22,714 bases of DNA from CAYVFC01 sp964450715 (GTDB taxonomy: Bacteria > Myxococcota_A > Polyangia > Polyangiales > JAFGIB01). Positions 1 through 8,455 of this stretch are shown piece by piece. Numbering within the stretch: the first letter of the stretch is position 1; each line of letters starts with the position of its first letter. Under the pieces are notes generated by a model. The model was given only the letters and a program-made list of their open reading frames with translations, did not search any database and was not told the DNA's origin. A program made the position numbers and the translations under genes. The stretch lies in contig CAYVFC010000130.1 in NCBI GenBank assembly GCA_964450715.1, positions 1-22,714 of the forward strand. The letters run 5' to 3'.

Positions 1-24
1 CCGTCTTCCCCCTTATTGCTCTTT

Positions 25-66
25 TCAGCCGTTGAGAAATCCGGAATTAGCCATTTTTTCCTCCTC
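25..66 (-). other. Strong RBS and ATG at window edge, short or frameshifted reading frame
   Basis: On the minus strand GAGGAGG (66-60) is followed by an A-run and an ATG at 54-52, an unusually good translation start. The frame reads only MANSGFLNG before a TGA at 27-25. In the +1 frame the sequence stays open to the window edge with hydrophilic codons (TAEKSNKGED). It could be a leader peptide, a gene with a frameshift (real or a sequencing error), or chance. The window ends before this can be settled. Confidence 0.2.
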
Positions 67-293
67 AGCCACCTATTAGTGCGGCTCAACGCGGCTTTTT
101 ATTATTTTTTTGGCCCATCAACACCTGAATACGCCGGCAATAATGTAAGCGATCCTCGGGACACGCGGCAAATCGGCCGCGTTTAGCGCGATCGGTAGGA
201 TGCCGAAATATAGGTATTCGTGGGGGGGGTTACGAGTAAACAGCCCACGGTACTAACGATCGCCCGCCCCGCGGTTTTCGAGGATCCTCCACC

Positions 294-314
294 GGGAGGG
301 GGCAAGCCCCTCCC
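294..314. repeat. Perfect hairpin in 5' leader of the activase gene
   Basis: GGGAGGGG (294-301) and CCCCTCCC (307-314) form an 8-bp GC-only stem with a five-base loop, about 50 bp before the ATG at 363. No T-run follows, so it is not a typical intrinsic terminator. It may be an mRNA leader structure. No function can be assigned from sequence alone. Confidence 0.4.
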
Positions 315-362
315 CTACGTCGCCGGGGATCATCCCTATCCGTTTTTCCATTTCGATACGCT

Positions 363-3300
363 ATGCTCCGGCGCGTGACGAGCTTCGAGGGTCTGGAGAT
401 CGGCGCGGTCTCCGTTAAATGGGCGCGCCTGGCCGAGCCGGGAGAGGTCCGCACCGAGGTGCGGGCACACAATGGGCAGCCGCGCAGGGTGATCGAGCAG
501 CTCTTCGCCGAAGCCGGCGCAGGCGCCGAGAAGTGCCGCATGGCGATCACCGGGCAGGCCGCCAGGTCGCTGATGAACGCACCCTATTTTTCGACCACCG
601 AATGCCTGGAACGGGCCCTCGCATTCCATGGGAAGCAGCCGGACATCCTGCTGGCGCTGGGCGGCGAGACCTTCAGCGTCTATCCGATGAAGCAGGGAGT
701 GATAAAGAACGTGGTCGCCACCTCCAAGTGCGCGGCGGGCACGGGCGAATTCATCGTGCAGCAGCTGCAGCGCATGGGGATGAGGTTAGAGCAGGGGCTT
801 CAGGCGTGCGCCGGGGGCAAGCACGTACCGCTGGCCACCCGCTGCTCGGTCCACTGCAAGTCCGACGCCACCCACAAGCTGAACAAGGGGGAGTGTTCCA
901 GGGGTGATATCGCCCGGTCGTTGATCGATGACCTGGCGCAACGGGTGGCCGACATGGTTCGGTCGGCCAGGTGGCCGACGCGCCTCATGGTCATCTCGGG
1001 CGGGGTGGCGGCCAACCAGCCCTTTGCGCGAGCGCTCCGCCAGCTTTTTCCCGATTCGGACATCGAGGTGGTCGACAACGGCACCTGCCTGGAGGCGCTG
1101 GGCGCGGCCCTGTTTGCCGCAGAAATGGACGGGCAGGCGGGCTCGAACGCGATCCTCGATGCCGGGCAACGAAACGCTCTGCTCAGGCAGCCGAGTCTCG
1201 AGCTGGAAACACTTCCGCCGCTAGGCGAGGCCGCCGGGTTGCTCGACTATCGCGCCGACTCCGGCGGTAGCGAGCCGGAGGTGGTCGAAGGCAATGGTTA
1301 TATTCTCGGCCTTGACGCCGGCTCGACCACCACCAAGGCGGTCCTGCTCGACGTGCAGAGCGGAACCGTGGGCGCCAGCTGCTATCTGCGCACGCTGGGC
1401 AATCCGGTTCAGGCGGCCAGAAATTGCCTGATCCGGCTGATGGAGCAGACGGGGCGGCGATCGATTCGTATCCTGCAGGCGGCCACCACCGGGTCGGGCC
1501 GGGAGATGGTGTCGGTCTATTTGGGCAACTGCCCCTCCTTTAACGAAATTTTGGCCCACGCGCGCGCGGCCTCGGAAGAGGTGCGCAAGGTGGGCACGGT
1601 ATTCGAGATCGGCGGCCAGGATTCAAAGTACATATCCTTTGCCAATGGTATTCCGGTAGGCTATGCCATGAACGAGGGGTGCTCGGCCGGAACCGGCAGC
1701 TTTCTGGAGGAGTCGGCCTCGGTCGACATGGGGGTGACCACGACGCAGATCAGCCGGCTGGCCGAATCGAGCCGTCACCCCATCGCTTTTGGCGAGCGCT
1801 GCGCGGCCTTCATCAATACCGATCTGCGCAATGCTCTTCAGCAGGGGGCGCTTCCGCAGGACGTGATCGCCGGACTGGTCTACTCCATCGCCGATAATTA
1901 CATCTCGCGCATCGTGGGGCCGCGGCCCATCCGCGATGATCTGCTCTTTCTGGGCGGCGTGGCGCTCAACCGTTCCGTGGCCCTGGCCATTGCCGCGCGC
2001 ACCGGGCGCCGGGTGGTGGTGCCTCCCCATCCCGAGCTGATGGGCAGCGTGGGCGCGGCCTTGATGGCGCGCGACCGTATGAGGGACGGTCGGATAGATA
2101 GGACCGATCTGGATCTGGAACGGCTGGCCGGCGGCGAGATGACGGTGCGGGGCAGCTTTCGCTGCCGTACCTGCGAGAACGTATGCGAGGTTCAGAAAAT
2201 CGAGATCCGCTCCAAGATCTATCCGTTCGGCGGCCTCTGCTCCAGGTACGAGAACCAAAGACGCAAGGGACAGGAGGGCAAACAGGGGCGCGATCTGCTC
2301 GCGGTCCGCAACCGCATGATGTTCGAGGATTTCGCACCGCGCCCGGTCGCCGATCCGCGGGGGACCATCGGCCTTCCTCTGGCGCTGACCACCTACCAGC
2401 TTTTTCCCTTCTATTCGAGGCTGATCAACGCCCTCGGATACGAGGTGACGGTTTCGGAGGGCTTTCGGGAGGGCCTGAAGAAAACCGTGACCGCCATCTG
2501 CTATCCCTGTCAGGTCGCTCACGGGGCGGTCGACGACCTGCTGGCAAAAAAGGTCGATTTCATCCTCCTACCGCGCCTGCTCGAGCTACAGTCTCCTCCC
2601 GGCAACCTGCACGGATACACCTGCCCCTCCACAGCCATCATTCCCGATGTGATCCGGGCGGCTTTCGAGGAGAGTGCCGACCGGGTGCTGTCGCCGCACA
2701 TCGGGCTTACCGAAGAGCTTCGAGATACTTCCATAAAAGAGATCGAGCGGCTGGCGCCGATCCTGAAGCTCTCTTCCGAACAAGCCCGACAGGCCGCGCT
2801 TCAAGCCCTTTCGCATCAGGAGCGTTTCGAGGAGTTCTATCGCGAAAGGGGCCGGCGGGAGCTGGAGCAGATCCGGGGAGAACCGAGCGTGGTGCTGGCC
2901 GGCAGGCCCTATACGGTCTACGCCCCGAATATCAACCTGGCGCTTCCGCGCAAGATCACCAGCCGCGGTTATCACGCCGTACCGGCCGACATGCTGCCCT
3001 TGATCGACGAGAGCGTCCGTCCGCGCGACGTCTGGCGCTTCACCCAGCAGGTAAATAACGCGGTAGAGCATGTGCGACGGGATCCCGACCTGCACATCTG
3101 CCTGGTCTCCTGTTTCTCCTGCGGGCCGGACAGCGTGATGTACCACCTCTTCCGCGAACGACTGGCCGGTCGCCCCTTCTGTTACCTGGAGATCGATTCG
3201 CACACCGCACACGCCGGGTTCGATACGCGGGTCGGTGCTTTTCTGGATATTTTGGAGGAACAAGGGCAGAAGCCGGAGGAAACCGGCCGCGCCGACGGGT

Positions 3301-4667
3301 CATCGGTGAAGAAGGGAGAGGCGGTGACGAGGACCGCCCGCCTGTCCGACGACCAGGATTGTATCATCGACAGCAATGGCGGCGCCGTCGCCTACGACGA
3401 TCCGCGGGTGGTTCACGTATTAACGGATGTCATGAACCCCTACACGGCGCGGCTGGTGCAGGCAGTCTACGACCGGCGCGGATTCAAGTGCCGTACGGTG
3501 GGCAGACCCAACGCGCGCATCATGCAGCTTGGGCGCACCGTCTGTTCGGGCCGGGAGTGCGTACCGATGATGGCCACCGCCGGGGCGGTGGTCGACGATA
3601 TCCGCCGGCACCGGGCTCAGGGCGAGGTCACCCTCTATTTATCGCTCGATCAGGAGGGGCCGTGTCAGAACGGCGCCTGGCCGCCGGTCTGGGAAAACTT
3701 CCTGGGCAGGCTGGGCGCAACGGACGCCATCGGGGGATTGAACCGGAGCGCTCGAAACAAGCAGCTCGGCTTTGCCGGCGCGCAGATCCAGGAGATCAAT
3801 CGTTGCGTGCTGGTCGGCGATTTGCTGGAGGAGGCCCACAACGCGCTGTATTGTACCGCGCGCGACCGGGAGGAGGCGCTCCGGGTCTTCGGACGGGCTC
3901 TCGACGAACTGGTCGAGGCGGTGCGCAGCGGGGTGGTCGAGATGGAGACTGCTCTCGCCGGCTGGGCCGATACCATGGCTTCGGTTCCGCTAGCCGTCCC
4001 GGTGGAACGGACCGCCAGGGTGCTGATCATGGGAGGCCTGAACCTGGTCTTCGTTCACTATCCGGTCAGCAACTACTTTCTCGATCAGGGTATCGCCGTC
4101 AAGGTGGTGGACGTGGCCGAAGGCGCGCGCTGGATCGAGTCCGAAGGCTTCGTGCGAACCGGTCTCAAACACGGCATCACTGATCCCGCCGGACAGATCT
4201 CCTTCAAACCGCCCAAGGGCAATCGCAAGGAGGCGCTGCGGGTGCGCAGCTCGCGTTACGGCGTCAACGTGATCGACGCCCACCTGAAGAAGCTGCGTTC
4301 CGTCATGGAGCCTTCAGGGCTTATGTTTGACGACCATATTGATTTCACCGACATCCTGCAGGCCGGTCACGGCCGCGTGTCTAACAACGGATTCGGCGAG
4401 ACCAGCATCACCACCGGCCGCTTCATCTGTTCCGAGGCCGCGGGCGTCTACGACGGTCTGGTCAATCTCGGTTGTTTCAACTGTCAGCCCGCCATGAATT
4501 CGCAGGGCATCATCCGGCCCCTGGCCAACCGCAGCGATATGCCCTATGTCGCGCTTGATTGCGAGGGCCCCTGGATCTCGGCCAACCAGACCCGCCTGCT
4601 GGAAGCGCTGGCCGTGCAGGCCCACCGCGCCCGGCAAGGCAAGAACGCCCGCGCGTATCGTTCGTGA
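363..4667 (+). CDS. Double acyl-CoA dehydratase activase fused to dehydratase-like domains
   Basis: This 1434-residue cytoplasmic fusion belongs to the BadF/BadG/HgdC activase family plus DUF2229/HgdB-like regions. Activases use ATP hydrolysis and a shared [4Fe-4S] cluster to inject a high-energy electron into 2-hydroxyacyl-CoA dehydratases or benzoyl-CoA-reductase-type enzymes. A first ASKHA ATPase domain (about 10-265) has C123 in CAAGTG and C161 in RCSVHC. The second (about 312-575) has the phosphate loop DAGSTTTK, GGQDSK (417-422), C440 in NEGCSAGTGSF, and GGVALN. A CxxCx3C motif (C601, C604, C608) follows. The DUF2229-type region starts near 668 with CYPC (713-716) and CLVSCFSC (913-920). 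A second dehydratase-like region runs from about 1016 and ends with CFNC (1371-1374). The first ATPase domain has GGE where the second has GGQD, so it may be degenerate. The ATG at 363 has no clear Shine-Dalgarno, but homology begins within about ten residues of it. Substrate unknown; family assignment is firm. Confidence 0.93.
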   Translation: MLRRVTSFEGLEIGAVSVKWARLAEPGEVRTEVRAHNGQPRRVIEQLFAEAGAGAEKCRMAITGQAARSLMNAPYFSTTECLERALAFHGKQPDILLALGGETFSVYPMKQGVIKNVVATSKCAAGTGEFIVQQLQRMGMRLEQGLQACAGGKHVPLATRCSVHCKSDATHKLNKGECSRGDIARSLIDDLAQRVADMVRSARWPTRLMVISGGVAANQPFARALRQLFPDSDIEVVDNGTCLEALGAALFAAEMDGQAGSNAILDAGQRNALLRQPSLELETLPPLGEAAGLLDYRADSGGSEPEVVEGNGYILGLDAGSTTTKAVLLDVQSGTVGASCYLRTLGNPVQAARNCLIRLMEQTGRRSIRILQAATTGSGREMVSVYLGNCPSFNEILAHARAASEEVRKVGTVFEIGGQDSKYISFANGIPVGYAMNEGCSAGTGSFLEESASVDMGVTTTQISRLAESSRHPIAFGERCAAFINTDLRNALQQGALPQDVIAGLVYSIADNYISRIVGPRPIRDDLLFLGGVALNRSVALAIAARTGRRVVVPPHPELMGSVGAALMARDRMRDGRIDRTDLDLERLAGGEMTVRGSFRCRTCENVCEVQKIEIRSKIYPFGGLCSRYENQRRKGQEGKQGRDLLAVRNRMMFEDFAPRPVADPRGTIGLPLALTTYQLFPFYSRLINALGYEVTVSEGFREGLKKTVTAICYPCQVAHGAVDDLLAKKVDFILLPRLLELQSPPGNLHGYTCPSTAIIPDVIRAAFEESADRVLSPHIGLTEELRDTSIKEIERLAPILKLSSEQARQAALQALSHQERFEEFYRERGRRELEQIRGEPSVVLAGRPYTVYAPNINLALPRKITSRGYHAVPADMLPLIDESVRPRDVWRFTQQVNNAVEHVRRDPDLHICLVSCFSCGPDSVMYHLFRERLAGRPFCYLEIDSHTAHAGFDTRVGAFLDILEEQGQKPEETGRADGSSVKKGEAVTRTARLSDDQDCIIDSNGGAVAYDDPRVVHVLTDVMNPYTARLVQAVYDRRGFKCRTVGRPNARIMQLGRTVCSGRECVPMMATAGAVVDDIRRHRAQGEVTLYLSLDQEGPCQNGAWPPVWENFLGRLGATDAIGGLNRSARNKQLGFAGAQIQEINRCVLVGDLLEEAHNALYCTARDREEALRVFGRALDELVEAVRSGVVEMETALAGWADTMASVPLAVPVERTARVLIMGGLNLVFVHYPVSNYFLDQGIAVKVVDVAEGARWIESEGFVRTGLKHGITDPAGQISFKPPKGNRKEALRVRSSRYGVNVIDAHLKKLRSVMEPSGLMFDDHIDFTDILQAGHGRVSNNGFGETSITTGRFICSEAAGVYDGLVNLGCFNCQPAMNSQGIIRPLANRSDMPYVALDCEGPWISANQTRLLEALAVQAHRARQGKNARAYRS

Positions 4668-4982
4668 CCACAAAAGAGGGCTGTGGACAAGAGCGCTCAG
4701 GCGTCCGCCGTTCCCAGTCCGGACCCCAGTCCGGACCCCGGTCCGGACCCCGGTCCGGATCCCGTTGCTGGCACGGACCAGTTCAACGAGCACGCCTTGA
4801 TGCGCGCGAGAGAACGGGGAACGCGGTTGCCTACGCGCGGCAAGAAACTTATCATGGCAGAAGGCTGCTGAAGCCGTAATGAAGAGGGTACGAGCCTACG
4901 ACCGAGAAGGCTCGGAACGACCGTTCTGTCGATCGAAAAGCGAGGTTCGCTTTCATTCTTCACCTCGGGAAAGGACGTCGCC
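4668..4982. other. Intergenic region with tandem repeat and hairpin
   Basis: No gene is supported between the activase and the STAS gene. The region holds the 12-bp tandem repeat (separate entry) and a GGGAACGCGGTT stretch (4817-4828) that matches the tip of the palindromic element at 5722-5857. It also has a 7-bp hairpin, AAAGCGA (4937-4943) with TCGCTTT (4947-4953), about 30 bp before the next start. The hairpin lacks a T-run; it may be a weak terminator or leader structure. Confidence 0.5.
4714..4761. repeat. 12-bp tandem repeat, four copies
   Basis: Four head-to-tail units of CCRGTCCGGAYC lie 47 bp after the activase stop codon. The first two units have A at the third base and the last two have G; the last unit has a T near its end. 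The core TCCGGA is self-complementary, so adjacent units can pair. It is probably slippage-prone non-coding DNA, since no reading frame through it looks like a gene. Confidence 0.85.
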
Positions 4983-5348
4983 GTGGGCGGATCGGGATCT
5001 TGGATAGAACACAAGGGCAAGCGGGTACTCTTTCACGACTATACGGGTCTCTTTGAAGAGAAGGCCATGGCGGCGCTCGAAGGCTACCAGAAATTCGTCG
5101 AAGACATCGACGCGAAACGTATCCCCCTTCTGCTCGATATCACCGGCGCGATCGCCAACGACGAGATCCTCGAGCGTTTCAAGGTTCTCGCTCGCCAGAA
5201 CGTCGAGAACGAACGCTTCTCAAAGGTTGCCGTAATCGGTGCGGAGGGCGTACTCGGTTATTTCGTCCATCTGGTAAATAAATCCTCCAACGTCGGGGCG
5301 AGAGCATTCGAAAGCAAGGAAGAAGCGCTGGACTGGCTGGTATCGTAG
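4983..5348 (+). CDS. STAS / SpoIIAA-like small protein
   Basis: This 121-residue soluble protein resembles the SpoIIAA-like STAS domain family. Such proteins are small alpha/beta switch or lipid/nucleotide-binding modules. Visible features are an N-terminal beta-hairpin (SWIEHKGKRVLFHDYTGL), a helix, the strand IPLLLDITGA where SpoIIAA proteins carry their regulatory Ser/Thr region, a long helix containing ARQNVEN, the strand KVAVIGAEG, and a final amphipathic helix (SKEEALDWLVS). It starts at GTG with AAGGA about ten bases upstream. It stands alone between the activase and a broken lipoprotein gene, so context does not reveal its partner. The anti-sigma-antagonist role of the wider STAS family is a possibility, not shown. 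Confidence 0.75.
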   Translation: MGGSGSWIEHKGKRVLFHDYTGLFEEKAMAALEGYQKFVEDIDAKRIPLLLDITGAIANDEILERFKVLARQNVENERFSKVAVIGAEGVLGYFVHLVNKSSNVGARAFESKEEALDWLVS

Positions 5349-5472
5349 CCTTCTCAGTTCCGTCACGGCCCGACGCCGGAAGACGGCAAGACGGGAGGTG
5401 GGGGGTCATGCCTTGTAGACACGAGATCGGTTTTTCGCGATTTTGCTACTCGTAGTAAAGGAGAGGGGGGTA

Positions 5473-5811
5473 ATGCGCGGATTCGGGAAGCATCTGACGG
5501 CGATTTACTCTTTGCTGATCGCCGCCTGTAACTATGGTTCGAACACCCCGCCGGATCCCGATGCAGGCGGCTCGGGCGGCGGTGCGCAGGATTGCGGGCA
5601 GCGGTCCGAGGTAGAAAACCCCTGCCTGTCCTACGGCATGATCGCCGATGTCGACGTGAAGAAGATAGACAAGGTCGATTTACTATTCGTGATCGACAAC
5701 TCGGGCTCCATGCAGAGGGATAAGGGAACGCGGTTAGCTTTTTCACTTTTTTTCCGTTCCAGGAAATCCTATCGGTCTCAGGCCCGGAAGGAAACGGACA
5801 GCGTCTTTTGA
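5473..5811 (+). pseudogene. von Willebrand A lipoprotein, truncated by inserted element
   Basis: The ATG at 5473 follows a strong AAAGGAG ribosome-binding site. The product starts with a lipoprotein signal ending in LIAAC (C19), then a Gly/Ser linker and the start of a von Willebrand factor A domain. Its metal-ion site DNSGS (75-79) sits in VDLLFVIDNSGSM. Intact vWA domains run about 180 residues. Here native coding ends after residue 83, where the palindromic element begins exactly at codon 84. The remaining 29 codons to the stop are element-derived. No continuation of the vWA domain was recognised after the element, so the 3' part seems deleted. The remaining protein would be exported but unable to form a vWA fold. 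Confidence 0.8.
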
Positions 5812-5857
5812 TTTCTGGCAACCCAAAAATCAGTGAATAGGTTAACCGCGTTCCCTT
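5722..5857. mobile_element. 136-bp palindromic MITE/REP-like element
   Basis: The ends are perfect 15-bp inverted repeats: AAGGGAACGCGGTTA (5722-5736) and its complement (5843-5857). With three mismatches they extend to 25 bp (to 5746 and from 5833). Similarity between the arms continues inward (a T-run followed by CCAGGAAATC against CCAGAAATC on the other strand), so the whole element can fold into one long imperfect hairpin. It carries no gene. Its position inside the vWA coding sequence suggests insertion of a non-autonomous element. I see no clear target duplication beyond one or two bases, and no matching transposase is present. Confidence 0.72.
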
Positions 5858-5936
5858 TTCACCCTTTTCCACGGCGGTAGTGGTCCTCAACGCCGATGAG
5901 CGGACCGGCCGAGAACCGAGAGGTATGCACCGGCCG

Positions 5937-7595
5937 TCAGAGGCCGAAGCGGTAGGTCACGCCGGCCGAGACCATGGGGCCGCTCATCTCGATATCCTCG
6001 GTGTAGACGTACCTCTGCTCGCCGCCGTAGCTCTCGGTTACCTCGCGGGATCCCTCTATGCCCGCCCCGCCGGCCGACACGGACAGGCCCAGCGAACCCG
6101 GGCTGCCGTTGCCGACCAGCCAGGAAAAGACGCCGATCGAGGCGTACCAATAGCCCATCACTCCGCCACCGCCTTCCAGCAACAGGTCGGTGTCCACGCC
6201 TAGCGGAATGGCGAAGCGGGCAAAGGTGCCGCCGTAGATGAATCCGGTCTGGCTTTCGCCGCTGTCGCTCGAATCGTCCTCGTAGAAGAGCAACAGGTTG
6301 GTTAGGGTAAGGTTGAGCCCGTCGCGTGCTCCCAGGCGAGCTTGCTGCGAAAGGGTGAATGCGCCCTGGGTGCGCTGGTCCCACTCTCTCTGCGGCTCCT
6401 CGCGGTAGCCGGCGTCCAGGCTGCTGTCGAAGGTCGCGAGCATATGGCGCATGTCTCCGTTCACTAGGCTCATCCCGGCTCCCAGCCCCACGCCGAAGGC
6501 GCGGCCGTCATACCCGCCCTCGGCCAGGATCGCGGCGGCCACCACGTCGCCCTCGTCGGTCCATCCCAAGCCCAGGGGCTGCACGCGCAGGCCGAGATAG
6601 TAAAAGCTGCCGAAATAGGTGGCGGATAGATCGCAGAGCACTCCGCCGCCCAGCGGGGTTCCCGCCTTGATCAGCGGGCGGAGCACCACCGACACCTCCG
6701 CCATATCCTCGATGCGGCGCGGGAATATCAGCCGCTGGGTCTGATCCGCGTTCGCAGGCAGTACAGTGTCCGTCCCGCTGGCCATCTCCCCTCGTCCCAG
6801 CCGGGCTAGGGAGCTGTTCGCTTTGACCGCTGTCACCTCGGCCACCGCTACCAGCTCTTCCCCCACGAAATCACCGTAACCGGACGCGTCTAACGGACTG
6901 GTGCGAAATACCGCGAAACGATCTCCGACCTTCACGCCCTGGTTCGCCCCCACGCCGAGCTCGATCACTCCGGGCGCAACGTTCCGTATCGCGATCGGTT
7001 CCGCCGGCTCGGACCGCTCCGGAGGCCGGGCGGGCTGTTGGCTCTCGCTCGCGGGCGCCGTCTCCTTTGCCCCGACCGGCGCCGCGGCCGCTCCGGTGAC
7101 CGCAGTCTGTCCTGCCGCTTCGACCCCGGTGAAGGCGACCGCCGCGACCGGCACGGCCTGGCGGGATACGATTTCCATCCAGACCTGGTCGCCTACTTGG
7201 TGGAAACCCGTAACCGCTCCGCGGGTCGCCGGTATCTCCCGCAGCAGCTCCGGTTGCAGCGGGTCGTCCAGACCGTAAACGGCGACCCCCATCTCGCCGC
7301 GCGCCAAGTATAGCTCGTTACCGGCGCGGTGGATAGCCACCACTCCCGGCGGGATCTGCAGCCGCACCTTCTCCTCCCCCCGCACGACGAACAACGCGTT
7401 CCCCTCCAGCGTGTAATGAACCGGAACCGCTTCGGTTGCGTCTGACCCGGCCGCGTTTTCCGTTCCGGCCTTACGTTCTATACCGGCCGCCTTTTCCGCG
7501 GCAGGCTCCTGTGCGAGCGATGCGCCGGGACGGATCGCGGTCGTGGCAAGGCCGATCAGAGCTAATGCAAGCGCGAAATATCGCAGTTTACCCAT
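5937..7595 (-). CDS. Secreted/outer-membrane beta-barrel-like protein
   Basis: The 552-residue product has a clear Sec signal peptide (hydrophobic core ALALALIGLATTA, likely cleavage after SLAQ near residue 29). Residues about 57-155 form a beta-rich region (ALFVVRGEEKVRLQIPPG, then ELYLARGEMGVAVYGL) reminiscent of beta-propeller repeats. A Pro/Glu/Ala-rich linker follows (160-200). Next comes a compact domain (201-281) with GVGANQGVKVGDRFAVFR, like an SH3-type or FlgT C-terminal fold. The rest (about 298-552) alternates aromatic/hydrophobic and Gly residues and ends in VTYRFGL, a typical outer-membrane barrel terminus. AAGGAGG lies just before the ATG. The 5' end faces the lipoprotein gene at 7736 across 140 bp. 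The exact role is unknown; porin, adhesin or structural barrel are all possible. Confidence 0.75.
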   Translation of the reverse strand: MGKLRYFALALALIGLATTAIRPGASLAQEPAAEKAAGIERKAGTENAAGSDATEAVPVHYTLEGNALFVVRGEEKVRLQIPPGVVAIHRAGNELYLARGEMGVAVYGLDDPLQPELLREIPATRGAVTGFHQVGDQVWMEIVSRQAVPVAAVAFTGVEAAGQTAVTGAAAAPVGAKETAPASESQQPARPPERSEPAEPIAIRNVAPGVIELGVGANQGVKVGDRFAVFRTSPLDASGYGDFVGEELVAVAEVTAVKANSSLARLGRGEMASGTDTVLPANADQTQRLIFPRRIEDMAEVSVVLRPLIKAGTPLGGGVLCDLSATYFGSFYYLGLRVQPLGLGWTDEGDVVAAAILAEGGYDGRAFGVGLGAGMSLVNGDMRHMLATFDSSLDAGYREEPQREWDQRTQGAFTLSQQARLGARDGLNLTLTNLLLFYEDDSSDSGESQTGFIYGGTFARFAIPLGVDTDLLLEGGGGVMGYWYASIGVFSWLVGNGSPGSLGLSVSAGGAGIEGSREVTESYGGEQRYVYTEDIEMSGPMVSAGVTYRFGL

Positions 7596-7735
7596 GGGGT
7601 CCTCCTTTCGCTCCTCCTCTACCGCGGAGGACGACGATATGCGATAGATGCTATCATTTTTACGAAAAGGCTTCTAATCTTAGGGGTGACGGGCGCAGTC
7701 TGGGAGGGATTCGTTGTCAAAGGTCGGGGTAAAAC

Positions 7736-8395
7736 ATGAATACAACAATTCGAGTTCTACGACTCTTATCGGTACTCGGTCTCTTACTCTTTTCGTCCGG
7801 CTGCGGCGGAGGTAACGGAGACGGAAGCGGAGGCGGAAACGGAGGGGCTGGGGACGGTTGCAGTTTCAGCGCCTGCGGCGGCGACGTGCTCGGCTCCTGG
7901 CAAGTCGTATCGATCTGCGTGCAGAATCCCGAGCAGTTAATGGACACGACCGGGCTTCCCTCCGCCTGTTCGGACATGGTTAGGGACTTCGACTATCGAC
8001 CCGAGGGCGAGCTGGTTTTCGGGCAGGACGGAACGGGATATATCGACATCACCCTGATCGCCGATGTCGAAGTAGTGCTCACCGGACAGTGCCTGGCCGC
8101 ACAGGTTGGCTCCTCGGTAACCGTGACCGAGGACGTCTGCACGGTCATGGAGTCCTCCTTCGACTCGACATCCGTATTTCAGGGAGGCTCCTGCCAGCTG
8201 GCCGGCAATGGCTGCCAGTGCTTGATGACGACCGTCGAACGGCCTATCGGCGGCGGCGGAGCCTACCGAATCGAAGGAAACGAGATCGTGGACGATCTGG
8301 GTACACGCGAGGCGTTCTGCGTATCGGGTAATACGCTCAAGTTAAAGGCCGAATCGATGGGCCTCGTGACGGTGATGACGTTCAGCAGGCAGTAG
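7736..8395 (+). CDS. Lipoprotein with lipocalin-like domain
   Basis: This is a 219-residue predicted lipoprotein. Its signal peptide has the hydrophobic core VLGLLLF and a lipobox ending SSGC with C23 as the acylated residue, followed by a Gly/Asn/Asp linker. The body starts with GSWQVVSIC and continues with LVFGQDGTGYIDI, VEVVLTGQC and repeated short beta-strands. This resembles the lipocalin-like lipoproteins common in myxobacteria, where GxW marks the first strand. It has many cysteines, consistent with periplasmic disulfides. The ribosome-binding site is modest (AGGTCGGGG before the ATG). Ligand and function are unknown. Confidence 0.72.
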   Translation: MNTTIRVLRLLSVLGLLLFSSGCGGGNGDGSGGGNGGAGDGCSFSACGGDVLGSWQVVSICVQNPEQLMDTTGLPSACSDMVRDFDYRPEGELVFGQDGTGYIDITLIADVEVVLTGQCLAAQVGSSVTVTEDVCTVMESSFDSTSVFQGGSCQLAGNGCQCLMTTVERPIGGGGAYRIEGNEIVDDLGTREAFCVSGNTLKLKAESMGLVTVMTFSRQ

Positions 8396-8455
8396 GTAGC
8401 CGACATGCAGGCGGGTATCAGAAGCGGTTCCCAGGAGGACCATGCGGAGAAATCG

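Larger units (their letters stand above)
1..362. other. Intergenic region, apparently divergent
   Basis: No convincing complete gene lies here. The stretch is AT-richer than the rest, with T-runs near 95-112. It contains an inverted repeat, CGCGGC (164-169) and GCCGCG (176-181) with a six-base loop followed by TTT, which could be a weak terminator or operator. A minus-strand ribosome-binding site and ATG sit at its left edge (separate entry). If that start is real, this is a divergent promoter region also serving the activase gene at 363. I could not assign -35/-10 boxes with confidence. Confidence 0.5.

Noticed and set aside
1623..2522. 299-codon minus-strand frame inside the activase gene
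   Set aside because: Lies wholly opposite well-supported activase motifs.
4714..4761. Tandem repeats as a CRISPR array
   Set aside because: Units are 12 bp, directly adjacent, and have no spacers; the same holds for the Gly-rich coding repeats and the 13-bp units at 18872.
8405..8455. Longer start (ATG 8405) for the second lipoprotein gene
   Set aside because: It would put 17 polar residues before a lipoprotein signal; ATG 8456 has a better-placed ribosome-binding site.
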